Shown piece by piece: positions 1 through 7,833 of a DNA stretch of 64,000 nt. Position numbers and translations under genes: made by a program. The notes below the pieces were generated by a model, which saw only the letters and a list, made by a program, of their open reading frames with translations, did not search any database and had not been told where the DNA came from. The first letter of the stretch is position 1. Each line of letters opens with the position of its first letter. The DNA lies in the NCBI RefSeq assembly GCF_001620065.1, contig NZ_LQGV01000001.1, positions 1,116,001 through 1,180,000 on the forward strand, written 5' to 3'. Origin of the DNA: Microbacterium sp. TNHR37B. Lineage in GTDB: Bacteria; Actinomycetota; Actinomycetes; Actinomycetales; Microbacteriaceae.

Positions 1-768
1 GTAGTACGGGCGGTCGGCGCGGGGGAACGCGGTGATGGCCCGACGGGCGTGGTCGGCGACGTAGGCCACGTCGTCGGGGAAGAACGACTGATACCGGTCG
101 TGGGAGCGTGCGGCCACGTTCGCCCACCACAGGAAGGTCTGCGGCATGTCGGTGCGGTTGTGGAGCTCGGCGTCCAGCTCGATCAGCGACGACCCTGGAC
201 GCAGCCGTACGCCGTGCAGGCCGCGCATGCGCTGCAAGGGGTCGAGGTCGCTGTGCCACACCACCGCGGCGCCGTCGGGCTCGCGCTCGATCCGCCACTG
301 GACGGGCAGGAAGGTCGCCGGCCGGTGATGCTGGGGCCAGTTGAACTCGACCCCGCCCGACATCCAGGGACCGGCCAGCCCCACCAGGGCCGGCTTGATC
401 ACGTTGTTGCGGTAGAAGAAGTCGTACCCGGCGACCTTGTCGTAGCCGATGTGGATCCGACCGCCGATCTCGGGGAGCAGGACGAGGCGCACGTACGCGT
501 TCTCGAGATGGATCGCCTGCCACAGCCGCGCCTCCTTCTCGTGCGAGATGCGGTCGGTCATCGGCAGCGGGTACAGCTTTCCGCTCGACCCCTGATACAC
601 GCGACGGTCGAGGAAGAGCGGGTAGGGGTCGGGCTCTCCCGGCGCGTACGTGTCGATCGACAGCGGCTCGCTCCAGCACGCGACGCCCCCCTCCGCGAGC
701 ACGGCGGCCTGGTCGGCCGGAGGTTCGGGGAGGATGATGCGGCTCGGGGTGGTGTCATCTCGGGTCAC
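1..768 (-). CDS. DUF5107 domain protein, 3' end outside window
   Basis: The 256 visible residues read through the left edge, so this is the N-terminal part only. They resemble the DUF5107 family, which is usually found in long proteins (about 1,000 residues) with TPR repeats behind this domain; the molecular role of the family is not established. Visible hallmarks are LENAYVRLVLLPEIGGRIH, GYDFFYRNNVIKPALVG and GGVEFNWPQHH, a galactose-mutarotase-like beta-sandwich pattern that fits carbohydrate binding. GTG at 768 is the only usable start, because an in-frame TAG lies four codons upstream. There is no Shine-Dalgarno. A TANNNT box sits 6 nt before the GTG, so the mRNA may be leaderless. The gene is divergent from an AraC regulator and probably belongs with the sugar ABC transporter further right. 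Confidence 0.75.
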   Translation of the reverse strand, partial: MTRDDTTPSRIILPEPPADQAAVLAEGGVACWSEPLSIDTYAPGEPDPYPLFLDRRVYQGSSGKLYPLPMTDRISHEKEARLWQAIHLENAYVRLVLLPEIGGRIHIGYDKVAGYDFFYRNNVIKPALVGLAGPWMSGGVEFNWPQHHRPATFLPVQWRIEREPDGAAVVWHSDLDPLQRMRGLHGVRLRPGSSLIELDAELHNRTDMPQTFLWWANVAARSHDRYQSFFPDDVAYVADHARRAITAFPRADRPYY

Positions 769-774
769 CTGGCA

Positions 775-780
775 AAACTA
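775..780 (-). promoter_or_regulatory. -10 box, possible leaderless promoter of DUF5107 gene
   Basis: TAGTTT (TANNNT) read on the minus strand ends 6 nt before the GTG at 768. An alternative weak -10 (CATTCC, 805-800) lies 12 nt from the shared operator, the same spacing as at the binding-protein gene. Confidence 0.4.
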
Positions 781-817
781 TGGCGCGAAGGTGACGCGAG
801 GAATGGCCAAACCTGCG

Positions 818-838
818 GTGCACCTGGATGATTCGACG
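818..838 (-). promoter_or_regulatory. Probable AraC operator, copy 1
   Basis: This 21-bp sequence matches 5031-5051 at 19 positions, with the common core CACCTGGAYGATTCGACG when read on the plus strand. Both copies have the same orientation relative to a minus-strand gene start. This copy sits between the divergent DUF5107 and AraC genes, so it could serve both. Confidence 0.6.
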
Positions 839-851
839 ATCACCCATATGA

Positions 852-857
852 CAGAAT
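852..857 (+). promoter_or_regulatory. -10 box of AraC gene, leaderless type
   Basis: CAGAAT lies 6 nt before the ATG at 864. No Shine-Dalgarno is visible. Confidence 0.4.
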
Positions 858-863
858 GCGACC

Positions 864-1727
864 ATGGAACGCGCCGACGGATTCGAACGGCAGCGGCTCA
901 GCGTCGTGCCGAGACCGCTCGTCGACGCGGCCCTCGCTCGCCCCGTGACCCGTCGCATCCTCGTGACCGACGCGGGGTACTTCCCCCGCGCGGAACACCA
1001 CGGCAGGCACCGTCCCGAGGGCGTTCCCGAGACGATCATCATCGTCTGCGTCGCCGGCACCGGGTGGGTGGAGACGGCCACGTCGCGGACGACCGTGGGC
1101 TCGGCGACGGCGATCGTGATCCCGGGCGGCACCGGGCACTCCTACGGCGCATCGCCCGATGATCCCTGGACGATCTGGTGGTGCCACGTGCGCGGCACCG
1201 ATGTCCCCGAGCTCCTCGACGCGTCCGGCATCACCTCCGAGCGGGTCACGCTCTCCCTCCGCGCCGTGGAGCGGGTGACCTCGCTCCTCGACGAGATCTC
1301 GGTGGCGATGGCCCGCGACAGCACACCGGCGCGGCTGACCGCCACGTCCGGCATGGCGTGGCGGCTCCTCACCCAGCTGGCCGTGGACCGGGTGACCCCC
1401 GGGGAGGGCGCTCCGATCGAGCGGGCGATGCGCTACCTGGAGGAACGGATCGACGGACGCATCCACGTTCCGGAGCTCGCAGCGATGGTCGGGGTGTCCC
1501 CCTCGCACCTCGCGGCGCTCTTCCGCGACGCGACCGGTGGCGGCGTGCTGGCCCACCACAACGCGCTGAAGATGGCCAAGGCGCGCGAGCTTCTGGACAC
1601 GACGACGCTGTCGGTCGCCGAGATCGGCCGACGGATCGGGTGGGAGGACCCGTTCTACTTCTCGCGACAGTTCCGCCGCACTCACGGCATGAGCCCCCGC
1701 GCCTACCGCGAGACCCGCAAGGGCTGA
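864..1727 (+). CDS. AraC-family transcriptional regulator
   Basis: A cytoplasmic sugar-sensing regulator of 287 residues. The N-terminal half (about 30-130) looks like the AraC cupin ligand-binding domain, and the C-terminal 100 residues carry two helix-turn-helix motifs (HVPELAAMVGVSPSHLAALFRD and SVAEIGRRIGWEDPFYFSRQFRR) ending in the usual GMSPRAYR. It is divergent from the DUF5107 gene and followed 10 nt later by the convergent end of the ABC transporter operon. Two copies of a 21-bp sequence, one upstream of DUF5107 and one upstream of the sugar-binding protein gene, are the obvious candidate binding sites, which would make it the local activator or repressor. The ligand is unknown. The start has no Shine-Dalgarno but has a -10-like CAGAAT 6 nt upstream, consistent with a leaderless mRNA. 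Confidence 0.85.
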   Translation: MERADGFERQRLSVVPRPLVDAALARPVTRRILVTDAGYFPRAEHHGRHRPEGVPETIIIVCVAGTGWVETATSRTTVGSATAIVIPGGTGHSYGASPDDPWTIWWCHVRGTDVPELLDASGITSERVTLSLRAVERVTSLLDEISVAMARDSTPARLTATSGMAWRLLTQLAVDRVTPGEGAPIERAMRYLEERIDGRIHVPELAAMVGVSPSHLAALFRDATGGGVLAHHNALKMAKARELLDTTTLSVAEIGRRIGWEDPFYFSRQFRRTHGMSPRAYRETRKG

Positions 1728-1737
1728 CCTCTGCGGG

Positions 1738-2625
1738 TCACCCCTTGGTGGCCCCCGCGGTGAGGTCGGCGCGCCAGAACCGCTGCAGTCCGGTCATCAG
1801 GGCGACCAGCAGGAGCGCCGAGACGGCGGAACCTGCCACCACGAGCGAGTAGAACATCGGATCACGCTGCGTCTGCCCGTTCCAGAGCGTCAGCCCGAGA
1901 GTGACCGGGAACGTGGAGGTGTCGTTGAGCATCACGAGGGGCAGCAGATAGTTGTTCCAGATCGTCACGAACTGGAACAGGAAGATCGTCACGAGCGCCG
2001 GCGTCATCATCCGAGCTGCGATCGAGCCGAAGATCCGCAGGTCTCCCGCCCCATCGAGCCGGGCCGCCTCCACGACCTCGTCCGGCACGCTCGCCGTGGC
2101 GTGGATGCGGGCGAGATAGACGCCGAAAGGGCTCACCATGCTGGGAAGCAGCACGGCCCAGTATGTGCCGGTGAGTCCGACGGTGTTGAGCAGGAAGTAC
2201 AGCGGCAGGGCGATCACCGTCGCCGGGACGAGCACGCCGCCGAGGATGACGGAGAAGAGCATCTCGCGACCGCGGAACGGGAACTTGGCGATCGCGTACC
2301 CGCACGCCGCGGAGATGACCATCGCGACGAAGGCGCCCACGCCGGAATACAGCACGCTGTTGAGGATCCACCGCGTGAATGCGCCACCGTCCTGCGTGAA
2401 CAGGGCAACGAGGTTCTCCCAGGCCCGCGGACTGTCGGAGAACCAGAGACCGAAGGTGCCGAACAGGTCGCCCGGGGACTTCGTGGCCGCCACGAGTACC
2501 CAGACCAACGGCAGGAGGAAGTAGATCGCGGCGACACCGAGGGCGAGGTTGACGGCGGTGGTGCTGAGGGCGCCCCGTGCCGTCGGCGCACCCGCGGGAC
2601 GCGAGGTCGAACGGGAGCTCACCAT
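1738..2625 (-). CDS. Sugar ABC transporter permease, MalG type
   Basis: Inner-membrane permease of a CUT1-type carbohydrate importer, 295 residues with about six membrane spans. The cytoplasmic EAA loop is visible as EAARLDGAGDLRIF, which docks the ATPase. It overlaps the upstream MalF-type gene by 7 nt (ATGGTGA); a GTG one codon later would give a 4-nt GTGA overlap, so translation is coupled either way. A longer upstream extension of the frame lies inside the previous gene and is not used. No ATPase gene is in this operon; CUT1 systems of actinobacteria commonly share a housekeeping ATPase of the MsiK kind encoded elsewhere. Confidence 0.9.
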   Translation of the reverse strand: MVSSRSTSRPAGAPTARGALSTTAVNLALGVAAIYFLLPLVWVLVAATKSPGDLFGTFGLWFSDSPRAWENLVALFTQDGGAFTRWILNSVLYSGVGAFVAMVISAACGYAIAKFPFRGREMLFSVILGGVLVPATVIALPLYFLLNTVGLTGTYWAVLLPSMVSPFGVYLARIHATASVPDEVVEAARLDGAGDLRIFGSIAARMMTPALVTIFLFQFVTIWNNYLLPLVMLNDTSTFPVTLGLTLWNGQTQRDPMFYSLVVAGSAVSALLLVALMTGLQRFWRADLTAGATKG

Positions 2626-3533
2626 GCGCGGCTGTCCTTCCGGTTGACGAGGCGGAGGAACCCGAACGAGAAGACGAAGCCGAGCACCGCCACGATCACG
2701 GCCATCGCCGCCGCGAGGTTCGGGTTGCCCTGCGCGAAGGCCTGGTTGTAGGCGGCGAGGTTGGGGGTGTAGGTGGAGCTGATGGCGGTCGTCAACGGCT
2801 TCAGGACGAGGGGTTCCACGAACAGTTGGAGGGTTCCGATGATCGTGAACACCGTCACGAGGATGATCGAGGGACGAACGAGCGGCAGTTTGATATGCCA
2901 GATGGTCGACCAGGCCGATGCGCCGTCGACCCGCGCCGCCTCGTAGAGCTCGGAGGGGATGGCGTTGAGGGCGGCCATGAGGATCACCATGTTGTAGCCC
3001 GCGAACCCCCACAGGGCGATGTTGGCGATGGAGAACAGCACGCTCCCGCTGGAGAGCGGATCGACGCGGAGCCCCATCGACGACAGCACCTGGAGGACGG
3101 GGCTCGTGGCCGGGACGTAGAGGAATCCCCAGAGGAGGGTCGCCACGACGCCCGGCACACCGTACGGGGAGAAGAACACGACGCGGAAGAAGCGCGGCGC
3201 GAGGGCGCGTCCGGAGTCGAGCAGGAGGGCGAGGGCGAGGGCCGTGAGCACCATGAGCGGCACGAGGATGGCCGAGAAGGTGACGAGGCGTCCGAGGCTC
3301 TCCACGAACGTGGGGTCGGACAGCGCGCGGGCGTAGTTGTCGACGAACACGAACGTGGTCTCGGGGGCACCGAATCCCAGCCCCGAGCTCCGCGTCGCGA
3401 ACATGCTCTGCACGAGCGCATAGACGATCGGGGCGACGAAGAACGCCGTGAACATGATCACGAAGGGCAGGATCAGCACCCAGACGGCACCGGGAAGGCG
3501 CCGGCGGGGACGGGTGTCGGGTAGGGAGCTCAC
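2619..3533 (-). CDS. Sugar ABC transporter permease, MalF type
   Basis: Partner permease of the same importer, 304 residues, six predicted spans, with the EAA loop EAARVDGASAWSTIWHIKLP. I chose GTG at 3533 because GGAGAGG lies 6 nt upstream; an earlier in-frame start at 3593 would lie inside the hairpin that follows the binding-protein gene and has no ribosome site. It is second in the order binding protein, MalF-type, MalG-type, and is separated from the binding-protein gene by a strong hairpin that probably lowers its expression relative to the lipoprotein. Confidence 0.9.
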   Translation of the reverse strand: MSSLPDTRPRRRLPGAVWVLILPFVIMFTAFFVAPIVYALVQSMFATRSSGLGFGAPETTFVFVDNYARALSDPTFVESLGRLVTFSAILVPLMVLTALALALLLDSGRALAPRFFRVVFFSPYGVPGVVATLLWGFLYVPATSPVLQVLSSMGLRVDPLSSGSVLFSIANIALWGFAGYNMVILMAALNAIPSELYEAARVDGASAWSTIWHIKLPLVRPSIILVTVFTIIGTLQLFVEPLVLKPLTTAISSTYTPNLAAYNQAFAQGNPNLAAAMAVIVAVLGFVFSFGFLRLVNRKDSRAW

Positions 3534-3555
3534 GGATCCTCTCCAGAGGGCCACG

Positions 3556-3599
3556 GACGGGGTGGGTTCCGGCGGATGACCGCCGAGACCCACCCCGTC
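3556..3599 (-). terminator. Intercistronic hairpin after sugar-binding protein gene
   Basis: A 12-bp outer arm (3556-3567 with 3588-3599) encloses a 6-bp inner stem (3570-3575 with 3580-3585) and an ATGA loop. No U-tract follows, so it more likely stabilises the upstream mRNA end or causes partial termination than ends the operon. Confidence 0.65.
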
Positions 3600-3606
3600 G
3601 CCGGTG

Positions 3607-4932
3607 TCAGTCGACCGAGATGCCGCGCTCGGTGAGCGCCGCGACCATGTCGGCCTGGGTCTTCGCGTACGCGTCGACGAGCGGTGTGCCCGCGTCGACG
3701 GCCGCCTTCACGTTGTCGGTGAGACTCGCGAACAGCGTGGAGGACAGCGGCGGCCACGACCACGAGGTGTCCACGGCCTTGTCCGACTCGGCGAAGACGT
3801 CCCAGATGTCCTGGCCGCCGTAGAACTCGAACACCTCGGGCGCGTCCTGGAGCGACGCGATCGCGGCGGTGTCCACGATCGAGGGCCATCCGGCACCGAT
3901 CTCGGTGAGGATGCTGACGCTGTCGGTGTGGGAGTTGAGCCACACGGCGAACTCCGCGGCCTGCTCCGGGTGCTTCGAGCCCTTCAGCACGGCGTTGGCC
4001 GAGCCGCCCGCCCACGTGGCGGAGACGTTCTCGCCGGCCTTCCACTGCGGCATCGCGCCGACGGCCCACTTGCCCGAGGTCTCAGGAGCGGTGCCGCGCA
4101 GGATGGCGTCGGCCCACGAGCCGGAGATCCACGTCACGACGTCGCCGTTCTGGATGTCCGCGTTCCATTCGCTGGAGAAGTCGGCCTCGATCTTCACGAG
4201 GTCCTCATCGATCAGCTTCTGCCAGAACTCGGCCACTTGAGCGGTCTCGGGACCATCGATCGACACCTTCCAGGAGTCGTTCTCCGGTACGAACCAGTTC
4301 GCGCCGCCCTGCTGGGCCAGGCCGATCATCCACGGTGCCTGGTTGAAGGCGAACGCGGCGATGTACCGGTCGGGGTCGGAGGCACGGATCACCTTGGCGG
4401 CCTCGTAGAACTCGTCCCACGTCTTCGGGTAGTCGATGCCGAGCTCCTCGAAGATGTCGGCGCGGTAGAACTGGCCGAGCGGCCCCGACGCCTGCGGGAT
4501 GGCGTAGACCTTGTCGCCGAAGACACCGGTCTGCCACTGCCACGGCACGAAGAGGTCTTTCGCGTCGGACACGTAGGGGGTGATGTCCTCGAGGGCGTCG
4601 TTGATGAGGAAGTCGGGGATCGCGTCGTAGCCCAGCTGGACGACGTCGGCGGGGTTCCCCGCCTGGACCGCGGAGAGCATGGTGGCATAGCCGCCGTCGG
4701 GGCCGGCGGTGATCGTCTCGAGGGTGACGTGGATGTCGTCGTGCGCGGCGTTGAAGGCATCGACCGCGCGGTCGATGTTGGGCACCCACGACTGGAAGGT
4801 GATCTCGACCGGCTCGCCGTCGGCGGGCTTCTCGGCCGGGCCGGCACAGCCGGTGAGTGCGAGCGCGACGGCGGCGGCGCCGGCGATCGCAACGGTCGCC
4901 ATTCGGGTGTGGCGACGGGCGGATATGGACAT
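3607..4932 (-). CDS. Sugar-binding lipoprotein of ABC importer
   Basis: Extracellular solute-binding protein of family 1, 441 residues. The signal peptide ends in the lipobox LTGC with Cys29 as the lipid-anchored residue. The mature part keeps the family pattern ITFQSW near the start and aromatic residues typical of sugar pockets. It is the first gene of the importer operon and is followed by a hairpin and two permease genes. Its upstream region carries a -10 box TATGTT at 5018-5013 and, 12 nt further upstream, a copy of the 21-bp sequence also found beside the AraC gene. The substrate is not evident from sequence; an oligosaccharide is likely from the family and from the DUF5107 neighbour. 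Confidence 0.9.
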   Translation of the reverse strand: MSISARRHTRMATVAIAGAAAVALALTGCAGPAEKPADGEPVEITFQSWVPNIDRAVDAFNAAHDDIHVTLETITAGPDGGYATMLSAVQAGNPADVVQLGYDAIPDFLINDALEDITPYVSDAKDLFVPWQWQTGVFGDKVYAIPQASGPLGQFYRADIFEELGIDYPKTWDEFYEAAKVIRASDPDRYIAAFAFNQAPWMIGLAQQGGANWFVPENDSWKVSIDGPETAQVAEFWQKLIDEDLVKIEADFSSEWNADIQNGDVVTWISGSWADAILRGTAPETSGKWAVGAMPQWKAGENVSATWAGGSANAVLKGSKHPEQAAEFAVWLNSHTDSVSILTEIGAGWPSIVDTAAIASLQDAPEVFEFYGGQDIWDVFAESDKAVDTSWSWPPLSSTLFASLTDNVKAAVDAGTPLVDAYAKTQADMVAALTERGISVD

Positions 4933-5012
4933 ACATGCTCCCTTGCAATGCAGGCTGACAGTGCCTCGGCTGGATGGTGCGCACTGACACTACGGGGGTC
5001 GGGGCCGTCGGG

Positions 5013-5051
5013 AACATAGCCGAAAAACGGGTACACCTGGACGATTCGACG
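5013..5051 (-). promoter_or_regulatory. Promoter and AraC operator copy 2 of sugar ABC operon
   Basis: TATGTT (5018-5013) is a good -10. The 21-bp sequence at 5031-5051 covers the -35 region, where no TTGACA-like hexamer is present. This is the layout of an activator-dependent promoter. Confidence 0.55.
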
Positions 5052-5131
5052 GAGGGTCGGGTGTCCTCATTCTAGAGGGCGCCGCCCCGGCCGACCGTGT
5101 CAAGCCCCTGCCTCCGCGCCGCCCGCGCCCG

Positions 5132-5137
5132 TAGCGT
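5132..5137 (+). promoter_or_regulatory. -10 box, leaderless promoter of FMN reductase gene
   Basis: TAGCGT ends 6 nt before the ATG at 5144; no Shine-Dalgarno precedes the ATG. Confidence 0.45.
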
Positions 5138-5143
5138 CCGACC

Positions 5144-5749
5144 ATGACTCTCACCGCGCTCGCGATCAACTGCACCCTGACCCCCTCCCCCGATGCGTCG
5201 AGCACCGAGCTGCTGTTGTCCCAGGTGATGACCGCCCTCGGCGAGCACGATGTCACCGGGAGCACGGTCCGCCTCGTCGACTTCGACGTGCGCCCCGGCG
5301 TGGAGAAGGACATGGGTGACGGTGACGAATGGCCGATCATCCGGGAACGGGTGCTCGCCGCCGACATCGTGATCGTCGGCACCCCCATCTGGATGGGCCA
5401 CATGTCCAGCCTCGCGCAGCGCCTGCTGGAACGTCTCGACGCGGAGTTGTCCGAGACCGACGAGGCGGGTCGCCCGATCCTCTTCGACACCGTCGCCGCG
5501 GTCGCCGTCGTCGGCAACGAGGACGGCGCACACCACGCCACGGCCGAGCTCTTCCAGGGCCTCAACGACGTCGGGTTCAGCATCCCCGCTCAGGCGGCGA
5601 CCTACTGGAACGGCGAGGCGATGCACACGACCGACTACAAGGATCTCGACGAGACGCCGGAGAAGGTCGCCGCCGCGACCGCGACGCTGGCGCGCAACAC
5701 CGCGCACCTGGCCCGGCTGCTGTCGGAGGGCGGGTACCCGGCCTCCTGA
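5144..5749 (+). CDS. Flavodoxin-fold NAD(P)H-dependent FMN reductase
   Basis: A 201-residue protein of the NADPH-dependent FMN reductase / flavodoxin-like superfamily. The strand pattern LTALAINCTLTPSP, the DIVIVGTPIWMGHMSS loop (about 75-90) and AAVAVVGNEDGAHH (about 118-131) match FMN-binding positions of the family. It would transfer electrons from NAD(P)H to flavin or to a flavin-dependent or quinone acceptor in the cytoplasm. It is divergent from the sugar-binding protein gene and not obviously part of that system. A -10 box 6 nt before the ATG suggests a leaderless mRNA. Confidence 0.8.
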   Translation: MTLTALAINCTLTPSPDASSTELLLSQVMTALGEHDVTGSTVRLVDFDVRPGVEKDMGDGDEWPIIRERVLAADIVIVGTPIWMGHMSSLAQRLLERLDAELSETDEAGRPILFDTVAAVAVVGNEDGAHHATAELFQGLNDVGFSIPAQAATYWNGEAMHTTDYKDLDETPEKVAAATATLARNTAHLARLLSEGGYPAS

Positions 5750-5756
5750 GCGACGA

Positions 5757-5771
5757 ATGCCCCTCGGGCAT
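5757..5771 (+). terminator. Short hairpin after FMN reductase gene
   Basis: ATGCCC and GGGCAT form a 6-bp stem with a 3-nt loop, 8 nt after the stop. No U-tract follows. Confidence 0.3.
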
Positions 5772-5848
5772 CGATCAGATGTCGGACGGGTCTTGGACGC
5801 CCACCCCGCAGGCTCCCTACGGTGTGTCGTGATCGGAGGAGGATCATC

Positions 5849-7750
5849 ATGCACACCAGAAGAAGGCTCCGCGTCGCGGGGTTCGCGACACTCATCGTGG
5901 GAACCCTGGCCGCCGGGGTACTCACCGCGCCCGCGGCGTTCGCGGCGACCCCCGTTCCGGGAGACCCGCTGACCGGGTCGGGCGGGGTGAGCCGGAGCGT
6001 AGTCACGCGCGCGCAGCTCCAGTCCACCACCAATCCCGGTGGGGTGGTCGACAGCACCGCAGGCTTCGGGGTTCCCGCGGGGGCGGCAGCGCCGTCGCAC
6101 AGCTTCCAGGGAACGCTCCGGATCAACAACGTCAACACCGCCGCCACCACCGGTTTCGCCAAGGTCTACGCCCCGGCCGGGGGCTACGACTACTTCGGAA
6201 CCGCCAGCACCTGGTACCGCTATCTGCCCTACAACACCGTCATCGGCTCCAACTACGCGCTGCAGCAGAAGTTCGTGCAGAACGGGAGCCACCTCATCCC
6301 CACCGTGCGAGGACTGCAGGTCATCTCAAGTCTGAACTACAACATCCTGTGGAGTCCCGGGCGAGCGTGGGACGAGTCGGGCGATGTCATCGGCGGCGTG
6401 CAGTACACGCGCGCCGCGATCCCCTTCACCCTGGTGTTCAAAGAGGCGAACTGCTCCTTCTCGGGCCTGCTCACCTTCCTGTTCACCGACACGGCGATGA
6501 CCCGGGTGCGCTACCAGGTCTCCAGCGAGACCTGCGCGTACTACAAGGGCAACCTGTGGGGGAACCTCACCGGCACCTACACGGCGTCCACCGTGTCGGG
6601 TGCGGAGGCGCTGCGAAACGCCTACGCGGCCGAGGTCGCGTCGCGGATGCCGACGAAGCCGATCTCGTCGCTTGCCGCCGATTACCCCGCTGCCGGCATC
6701 GACACCAGTGCGTTCACCTCGGGTATCACCGCGGCGCACATCACCTCGTACGGTTTCGTGTACAACGGCACGAACTACGTCAGCGGCTGCGTTACCCGGC
6801 GCAGCAACTCGGCCACCGACGCGACGGGGCTCCACCCCTACTGCGAACAGGTGATCCTGCCGTCGTACTCGACCGCGAAGTCCGCGTTCATGGGCACGGC
6901 TCTGATGCGGCTGGCGCAGAAGTACGGGATCGGCGTCAGAAGCGAGCTCGTCAAGGACTGGGTCCCGGAGCTCGCCTCGGATGCCACGTGGAGCACGGTG
7001 ACCTTCGGTCAGCTCGTCGACATGGCCACTGGCCACTACACGAGCGACGGCTATGAGGTAGACGAAGCCGGGACCACGATGGCGAGCTTCTTCGCGCTCT
7101 CCAACTCGACGCGCGCGGCGAAGATGAGCGCGGCGACATCGTTCCCCTCGAAGGTCGCTCCGGGGACGAAGTGGGTCTACCACACGTCCGACAGCTTCCT
7201 TCTGTCGGCCGCCATGAACGCCTACCTGAAGTCGAAGGAGGGCGCGTCGGCCGATATCTGGAACATGACCTATGGCGAGGTGCTCGCCCCCATCGGCGTC
7301 TCCCCCGACTCGGCGGCCTCGGCGCGGACCACGGATGCCGGCAAGACCCCGTGGGGCGGCTACGGCCTGTTCTGGAGCCGTGACGGCCTGGCCCGCGTCG
7401 GCGAGTTCTTCGCCGGCGGTGACGGCTCGCACGGTGGTGTCCAGCTCTTGTCGGCCAGCATGGTCGATGACGCTCTGCAACGCGATCCGTCCGACCCGGG
7501 ACTGCCCACCGCCGACCAGCCGTTCCTCTACAACGAGGGATTCTGGGCCCGCCCGTTCACGAGCGCCGACGACGCCGCCTACACGACGCCGTTCTCGGTG
7601 CCGTTCATGTCGGGCTACGGCGGTATCACGGTCGCACTCATGCCCAACTGCTCGGCGTTCTACATGGTCAACGACGCGCAGGAGTACTCCTGGAAGGCCG
7701 TGGTGCGCGAGTCGAACAAGCTCCACGCCATGACCGCCGGATGTAGCTGA
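5849..7750 (+). CDS. Secreted serine hydrolase, beta-lactamase-like
   Basis: A 633-residue exported protein. A classical signal peptide with a twin-arginine-poor basic start, a hydrophobic core and an AFA-A cleavage site ends near residue 33. The C-terminal half is a beta-lactamase/penicillin-binding-protein-like serine hydrolase: the SxxK motif is S341-TAK-K344 (SYSTAKSAF), followed by YHTSD as a Y-x-S/N-like motif and GYGLFWSRDG in the KTG region. Residues 35-300 match no family I can name and are rich in Tyr, Thr and Asn. I chose ATG at 5849 because GGAGGAGG lies 6 nt upstream. It could be an esterase, amidase or peptidase acting outside the cell; the substrate cannot be read from the sequence. 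A strong hairpin ends the gene. Confidence 0.8.
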   Translation: MHTRRRLRVAGFATLIVGTLAAGVLTAPAAFAATPVPGDPLTGSGGVSRSVVTRAQLQSTTNPGGVVDSTAGFGVPAGAAAPSHSFQGTLRINNVNTAATTGFAKVYAPAGGYDYFGTASTWYRYLPYNTVIGSNYALQQKFVQNGSHLIPTVRGLQVISSLNYNILWSPGRAWDESGDVIGGVQYTRAAIPFTLVFKEANCSFSGLLTFLFTDTAMTRVRYQVSSETCAYYKGNLWGNLTGTYTASTVSGAEALRNAYAAEVASRMPTKPISSLAADYPAAGIDTSAFTSGITAAHITSYGFVYNGTNYVSGCVTRRSNSATDATGLHPYCEQVILPSYSTAKSAFMGTALMRLAQKYGIGVRSELVKDWVPELASDATWSTVTFGQLVDMATGHYTSDGYEVDEAGTTMASFFALSNSTRAAKMSAATSFPSKVAPGTKWVYHTSDSFLLSAAMNAYLKSKEGASADIWNMTYGEVLAPIGVSPDSAASARTTDAGKTPWGGYGLFWSRDGLARVGEFFAGGDGSHGGVQLLSASMVDDALQRDPSDPGLPTADQPFLYNEGFWARPFTSADDAAYTTPFSVPFMSGYGGITVALMPNCSAFYMVNDAQEYSWKAVVRESNKLHAMTAGCS

Positions 7751-7763
7751 CCCCCGTCACGAA

Positions 7764-7795
7764 AGCGGCCCGATCCCTCACGGGGTCGGGCCGCT
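7764..7795. terminator. Bidirectional terminator hairpin
   Basis: AGCGGCCCGA pairs with TCGGGCCGCT, with further pairing inside the loop. It lies between two convergent hydrolase genes and can serve both. Confidence 0.7.
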
Positions 7796-7833
7796 GTGGC
7801 GTGAAGCACGTCGCATCCGCAACGTGTGCGCCG

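Noticed and set aside
49..831. Plus-strand open frame of 260 codons at the left edge
   Set aside because: It is the complement of the DUF5107 gene, has no family pattern and the minus-strand frame shows a coherent protein.
1738..3012. Longer 424-residue reading of the MalG-type permease
   Set aside because: The extra N-terminus lies within the MalF-type gene in another frame and has no membrane or family pattern; the start at 2625 has the operon overlap.
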